NCBI GenBank assembly: GCA_905193995.1
Contig: CAJJQT010000033.1
Location: forward strand, 1-11,814
Direction of reading: 5' to 3'
DNA length: 11,814 nt
Source of the DNA: an uncultured Porphyromonadaceae bacterium
GTDB lineage: Bacteria > Bacteroidota > Bacteroidia > Bacteroidales > Muribaculaceae
Positions 8,214 through 11,814 of the stretch are shown here, in pieces. Position numbers and translations under genes: made by a program. Positions within the stretch are counted from its first letter, which is position 1; every line of letters starts with the position of its first letter. The notes below the pieces were generated by a model. That model saw nothing but the letters and a program-made list of their open reading frames with translations, did no database searches and was not told where the DNA came from.

Positions 8214-8228
8214 AGGACTCTGTCCTAT
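8212..8228 (-). promoter_or_regulatory. Perfect hairpin covering the clc ribosome-binding site and start codon
   Basis: On the minus strand the RNA would read AUAGGAC, loop AGA, GUCCUAU, a perfect 7-bp stem, whose last two bases are the first two of the AUG start codon. The AGGA in its 5' arm sits 9 nt before the AUG, a good Shine-Dalgarno spacing, so both elements would be paired. Translation of clc could be held down unless ribosomes finishing the upstream transporter gene, or some other factor, open the stem. The structure is seen; the function is inferred. Confidence 0.5.
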
Positions 8229-8256
8229 TCTAACGGCCGGCTCCCCGGTTTTGTTT

Positions 8257-9621
8257 TCAGAACGAGTAGCTCAGACCGAAAGCGGGAATATAGGCGCGGA
8301 CCTTGTAGTCGGCCGTGAACTTGCCGACCGGTTCGATGCCGAGCATTCCCGGCAGTGCGGGCGACACCTGGCCGGCCATGCTGTAGACGAAGTTCTCGTA
8401 CTCGCCGGTGGCGTTCTTCGTGCCGCAGCCGTGCACGTACATGAAAGCGAAGTCGACCGACAGATTGCGGATCGGGCGGAACGAGAAGCCGACCGAGGGT
8501 TCGATGCGCAGCTGGCCGGGAGTCTCCGGATTGTAGTGGTTGCGGTCGCAGGGGTTGGTGTCGATCATCAGGCCGCAGCGCAGGTCGAGACGGCGCGTAA
8601 CGCCCCACTGCGCGCCCAGGTGATAGGTCATGCAGTTCTTGTAGTTCTTCACCAGATGCTGGTCGAAGGCCTGGAGGTCGTCGAACTCCATGTTCAGCAT
8701 CTTGTATGTCTTCCAGCCGTTGAGCTGCAGGTCAAGCGCCAGGGTGACGTTCTCCACCGGTTTGAAGGCGGCGCCCAGAGTCAGCACATAGGGGCACGGC
8801 AGCGAAGCGCGGAAGTTTGTGTGGTTCAGATTGTCGAGCACGGGCGACAGCATGCTTTCGGCGGCGCCGCTGTAGCTTACGCGGGCGTTGCCCTTCTTCA
8901 CGGTCAGCAGCGAGCGAGAGCGGAATGCCAGGCCCAGGCTCCATCGGCTGTCGATGTCCCACAGGGCGCCCAGGCTGTAGCCTACAGCCAGTTTCGAGCT
9001 GCCCTTGAGGTTGACCGATGCCGGAGCGGCGTCGGGCGAGTACATGGCCTCGTCGGGCATGCCGAGGGCTTTCAGCAGCGGGTTGAGCGAAGCTCCGGTC
9101 ATCAGCGCCTTGCTCAGGTCGACCGAACCCCAGCTCACCATGACGCCCGCGCCGACCGATAGGTTGCGCAGCGGGCGCCACGACAGGGTCGGCTGCACCG
9201 TGAACACCTTGATGCTCACTTTCTGGTTGAGCACGGCTCCGGGCCAGTTTTCGCCCCAGTTGATCGACGAGCCGTAAGGTGTGAACAGGGCGATGCCGCC
9301 GTAGAAGTTGTCGTAGATCCTGAACGAGGCGGCCACGTTCATCGGCGTGGCTATATCGTTGTCGGTTTCGTACTTAGTGCCGTTGTGAGTCGCCCAGGCG
9401 GTCGACGATATGGCCGACACTGCCCCGGATATCTCCAGAGTTTTGTCGCTCATGGCCAGTGCGCCGGGGTTGAACAGGATGCTCTCGGCGCCGAGTTTCA
9501 TGGCCACGCCGGCGTGGCCCATGCCTTCCTGCTTGGCGCTGAATGTATTTACCTGATAGCCTTCGGCCGATGCGCTGAGCGCAAGTGCGGCCGTCACGGC
9601 CATAATGATGCTTCTTTTCAT
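8257..9621 (-). CDS. OmpP1/FadL-family outer membrane transporter
   Basis: The 454-residue product has a signal peptide (residues 1-19, MKRS then a hydrophobic core ending ASA before EGYQ) and a mature N-terminus EGYQVNTFSAKQEGMGHAGVAMK, which closely follows the FadL/TodX pattern of an inward-pointing hatch. The family NPA-type motif appears as FNPGALAM (50-57). The remainder is rich in alternating aromatic and polar residues, as expected of a 14-strand barrel, and ends with SYSF, a terminal aromatic. FadL relatives import long-chain fatty acids or other hydrophobic compounds through the outer membrane; the substrate here cannot be read. It is the first gene of a likely operon with clc, 43 bp downstream. 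It diverges from the chimeric regulator gene at 9781. Length is typical of the family. Confidence 0.92.
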   Translation of the reverse strand: MKRSIIMAVTAALALSASAEGYQVNTFSAKQEGMGHAGVAMKLGAESILFNPGALAMSDKTLEISGAVSAISSTAWATHNGTKYETDNDIATPMNVAASFRIYDNFYGGIALFTPYGSSINWGENWPGAVLNQKVSIKVFTVQPTLSWRPLRNLSVGAGVMVSWGSVDLSKALMTGASLNPLLKALGMPDEAMYSPDAAPASVNLKGSSKLAVGYSLGALWDIDSRWSLGLAFRSRSLLTVKKGNARVSYSGAAESMLSPVLDNLNHTNFRASLPCPYVLTLGAAFKPVENVTLALDLQLNGWKTYKMLNMEFDDLQAFDQHLVKNYKNCMTYHLGAQWGVTRRLDLRCGLMIDTNPCDRNHYNPETPGQLRIEPSVGFSFRPIRNLSVDFAFMYVHGCGTKNATGEYENFVYSMAGQVSPALPGMLGIEPVGKFTADYKVRAYIPAFGLSYSF

Positions 9622-9652
9622 GTGCTTTACGAAGTTTGTTCCAAATTTTCGA

Positions 9653-9660
9653 CAAAATTA
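9653..9660 (-). promoter_or_regulatory. Putative -7 promoter box for the FadL-family gene
   Basis: On the minus strand this reads TAATTTTG, exact to TAnnTTTG, 31 nt upstream of the ATG at 9621. TTTG motifs lie upstream at 12 nt spacing, shorter than usual. The surrounding gap (9622-9780) is AT-rich and holds both divergent promoters. Confidence 0.45.
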
Positions 9661-9719
9661 CAAACTTTTCTTCAAACTAAAGAAAAAATCACATAATTTC
9701 ACGAAAAATTACAAAAAGT

Positions 9720-9751
9720 TTTGCAATTTTGTCTACAATGTGCTATCTTTG
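9720..9751 (+). promoter_or_regulatory. Promoter for the chimeric DNA-binding protein gene
   Basis: TTTG at 9720-9723 and TATCTTTG at 9744-9751 are separated by 20 nt. This is an exact match to the Bacteroides primary sigma consensus TTTG-(19-21)-TAnnTTTG, the best promoter in the window. The start codon is 29 nt after the -7 box. The ACAAAA/TTTTGT arms around 9711-9732 form a loose inverted repeat across the -33 box, a possible operator. Confidence 0.65.
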
Positions 9752-9780
9752 TGACGTAAAGCCCGCCAACGTCAATATCC

Positions 9781-11814
9781 ATGAACATAACTAAAGATAC
9801 CAGTATTGCCTCTCTTCTGGAGAGCAGTTCGATATCCGTCCGAGCTGCAAACGTATGCCGCAGCAACGGCATCGACCGCATCGGTGACCTGCTGAAATAT
9901 ACCCAGGCGGATCTCGCCAATATGCGCAACTGCGGCCGCAAGACATCCATCGAGCTTGTCAAGCTCCAGAGCGTGGTCCACGATGCCGGTATCTGGCCTC
10001 ATCTCGACTTCAACACCGATGCGCCGGCCGTAGACCTGGCGGTGGTTCCCCACCGGCGCATCGAAGGCTTCGACTCGCTCAACCGCGCCGTGCGCAGCCG
10101 CATCGAGATCGCCTACGACGCGCTCTTCGCGGCCATGTCGGTGCGCTCGCGCAATATCTTCGCCTCGCTCGCCTCGTTCGACGCCATGCGCCCCTACATC
10201 GAAGGGCGCCGTCACATGCGCCTGTCCGACTACAACGGCTGCGGCAAGCGCAGTTCGGAGGAAATCTGCAGCCTGCTCAAGCACATGGCGCAGATCCTGG
10301 CGGCGGCCGTCGCCGAACCCGCCAACTTCGTCGAGAACGAGGCATCGTCGCTCGAATACTACATGACGCGCGTGGGCGAGGACTTCCCCTTCCTGACCGA
10401 TGACGAGCGCCACCGTGTGGCCGACCTGTCGGCCGAGGGGACCGACGTGTCGCCTTTCTTCCTCATAGCGCGTTATATCTGCCATCTGGGCACAAACCAC
10501 GCCGAGGCCTACCGCATGCACTACCGCATCGACGGCGCGCCCAAGGCGCCCTCCGACATGGCTTCGATAGCGTCGCATCTGGGACTTACGCGCGAGCGCG
10601 TGCGCCAGCTGCTGATGAAGCGGATCCCCTTCCCGGGCCCGCTTGCCCACGCCGTCAGCAGCATACGCTGCCGCCTCGACGACGACTTTCTGCGCGACGA
10701 CAGCCCGGTGTTCGACCGATTTCTCGGCAGCCCCATGGCGCCGGCATCGCGGGCTGCCCTGCTGGGAATGATCACGGCCATCGACGACAGCTACACCATA
10801 GTGTCGCTCAGTGGCAGCGACACGTCGTACCTGGTGCGCAAGCGGCTGCTGTCGGGTGTCAAGGTCATGGCCACATACTATGCCGTCAGCAAGGCCGTCT
10901 TCCGCGTCACGGACAGCGCGGCCGAGTTCGATATCGTCGATTTTATCAGGGCGCAGAGCGGTCCCCAGCCCCTTGCTGCCGATGTAAGCCGCATCGCCCC
11001 GCTGTTCACCGACCGGATCGGCCGGACCTACGGAGTGACGGTCAGCGGGACGAAAATAAGAGTGCGGGCCAACCGTTTCAGCATCCCGGCCGCCATCGAG
11101 GACGCCCTCGGGCGCGTCGGGCACGCCCTGTCGCTCAGCGAGCTCTACGATGAGGTGGGCCGCTCCCACCCGCAGATCAAGCTCCCCGGCATCGGAGCGT
11201 TCAAGCTCTACATCTACAACAGCCCGGCCGTAGCGCCCGTGGGCAAGAGCGGCCGCTACGTGCTTACGGCGTGGGATGGCGTGTTCACCGGCACCATCTG
11301 CCAGTGTGTCGAGATGCTGCTCCGCCGCTCGGCTGCGCCCATGTCCATCAGTGAGATGATGCCTGAGATCCGCCGCTACTTCCCCGACACGACTCTCGCC
11401 AGTGTGGCGGGCATCGTAAGCATGTCGGTACCCGTACATTTCACGCCTTTCGGCCGCGGTACGTTCGGCCTGGCCGGCCGCGAGTACGTCGGCTTCACGC
11501 CCGCGCGGCGCCGCATGTCGTCGAAAGTTACGTTCGAGGACCGTTTCGCCCTGCTGCGCGGGTTTGTGGCAGCCAACGGCCGCTTCCCCATGGCCGCTGA
11601 CGAGGAGGAGGCATCAGGTGCCGAAAGCGACGAGGGCAGCCTCTATCGATGGCTCTACAATTCGACCCGTCGCAAGGTGGACATTTCCGACGAAAACTAT
11701 GCGCTGCTCGACGCATTCGTCCGTTCGAACGATCGACTGCCGCGCACCCGCCGCGAGCTCGCCTTCGCACGCCGCTGCGACGGGATCCGCGCCGCTGCGG
11801 CAGCCGGCCGTCCC
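9781..11814 (+). CDS. Multidomain DNA-binding protein: two alpha-CTD-like units, sigma-4-like HTH, HARE-HTH-like and helicase-associated-like repeats (3' end outside window)
   Basis: An open frame of 678 codons runs without a stop to the window edge. Residues 17-66 resemble the RNA polymerase alpha C-terminal domain: SVRAAN (19-24), GIDRIGDLL (30-38), NCGRKT (50-55). A second, more diverged unit at 119-166 has SVRSRN (120-125) and GCGKRS (153-158). Residues 257-282 hold a sigma region 4.2-like helix-turn-helix, MASIASHLGLTRERVRQLL (260-278). Residues about 437-497 and 506-567 look like two winged helices of HARE-HTH type, each with S-E-L/M near the start and G-x-Y/F-x-L at the end. Residues 590-603 and 641-654 repeat the pattern ALLxxFVxxNxRxP, resembling helicase-associated domains. 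Residues 283-430 are not recognised. No catalytic motif is visible. A near-consensus promoter precedes the ATG; there is no Shine-Dalgarno sequence. A chromosomal DNA-binding role linked to transcription is inferred; the target is unknown. Confidence 0.88.
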   Translation, partial: MNITKDTSIASLLESSSISVRAANVCRSNGIDRIGDLLKYTQADLANMRNCGRKTSIELVKLQSVVHDAGIWPHLDFNTDAPAVDLAVVPHRRIEGFDSLNRAVRSRIEIAYDALFAAMSVRSRNIFASLASFDAMRPYIEGRRHMRLSDYNGCGKRSSEEICSLLKHMAQILAAAVAEPANFVENEASSLEYYMTRVGEDFPFLTDDERHRVADLSAEGTDVSPFFLIARYICHLGTNHAEAYRMHYRIDGAPKAPSDMASIASHLGLTRERVRQLLMKRIPFPGPLAHAVSSIRCRLDDDFLRDDSPVFDRFLGSPMAPASRAALLGMITAIDDSYTIVSLSGSDTSYLVRKRLLSGVKVMATYYAVSKAVFRVTDSAAEFDIVDFIRAQSGPQPLAADVSRIAPLFTDRIGRTYGVTVSGTKIRVRANRFSIPAAIEDALGRVGHALSLSELYDEVGRSHPQIKLPGIGAFKLYIYNSPAVAPVGKSGRYVLTAWDGVFTGTICQCVEMLLRRSAAPMSISEMMPEIRRYFPDTTLASVAGIVSMSVPVHFTPFGRGTFGLAGREYVGFTPARRRMSSKVTFEDRFALLRGFVAANGRFPMAADEEEASGAESDEGSLYRWLYNSTRRKVDISDENYALLDAFVRSNDRLPRTRRELAFARRCDGIRAAAAAGRP

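Noticed and set aside
8228..8256. CCGG-CTCC-CCGG followed by TTTTGTTTT as a terminator
   Set aside because: The T-run follows on the plus strand, but no plus-strand gene ends here; on the minus strand the hairpin is followed by GC-rich sequence, so it would not terminate the FadL-like transcript.
9772..11439. 555-codon minus-strand open frame at the right end
   Set aside because: It is antisense to the plus-strand frame that shows clear alpha-CTD and sigma-4-like motifs and has a consensus promoter; the minus product is Arg/Ala/His/Val-rich with no recognisable domain.

Overview
The window looks like chromosomal DNA from a GC-rich member of the Bacteroidales, possibly Muribaculaceae-like. 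Three things point there: repeated TAnnTTTG-type -7 promoter boxes in AT-rich gaps, start sites with almost no Shine-Dalgarno sequences, and a gene set containing a TamL-type Omp85 lipoprotein, a divergent OmpP1/FadL protein and a small DivIC-like protein. The family assignment is inference, since no rRNA or other taxonomic marker is present. The window is gene-dense and the longest gap is under 200 bp. I see no tRNA, rRNA, CRISPR array, insertion sequence or phage gene.

Left part (1-5603), all on the minus strand. In transcription order: tamL-like outer-membrane assembly protein followed 15 bp later by a Gph-type HAD phosphatase; then a new promoter and a tightly coupled trio, UDP-galactopyranose mutase (glf), a DivIC/FtsB-like division protein and a small four-helix membrane protein, joined by two ATGA overlaps; then glyceraldehyde-3-phosphate dehydrogenase (only its first 138 codons are in the window). 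Most of these products serve the cell envelope, division or central carbon metabolism.

Middle (5604-9621). A divergent promoter region separates tamL from a plus-strand AT3-family membrane acyltransferase. The acyltransferase runs tail to tail into a minus-strand CLC-type chloride channel/antiporter gene, and the two coding regions overlap by 13 bp. Upstream of clc on the same strand is an OmpP1/FadL-family outer-membrane transporter. The clc start codon and a possible Shine-Dalgarno sequence lie inside a perfect 7-bp hairpin, which suggests translational control or coupling to the transporter gene.

Right end (9622-11814). A divergent promoter region leads into a long plus-strand reading frame (678 codons, running off the window edge). 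It is the most unusual item here. The predicted protein seems assembled from parts of the transcription machinery: two RNA polymerase alpha C-terminal-like helix-hairpin-helix units that both keep the residues used for DNA minor-groove contact, a sigma region 4.2-like helix-turn-helix, two HARE-HTH-like winged helices, and a C-terminal repeat resembling helicase-associated DNA-binding domains. Its promoter is the best match to the Bacteroides consensus in the window. Its function is unknown; a role as a DNA-binding, transcription-associated protein is inferred.
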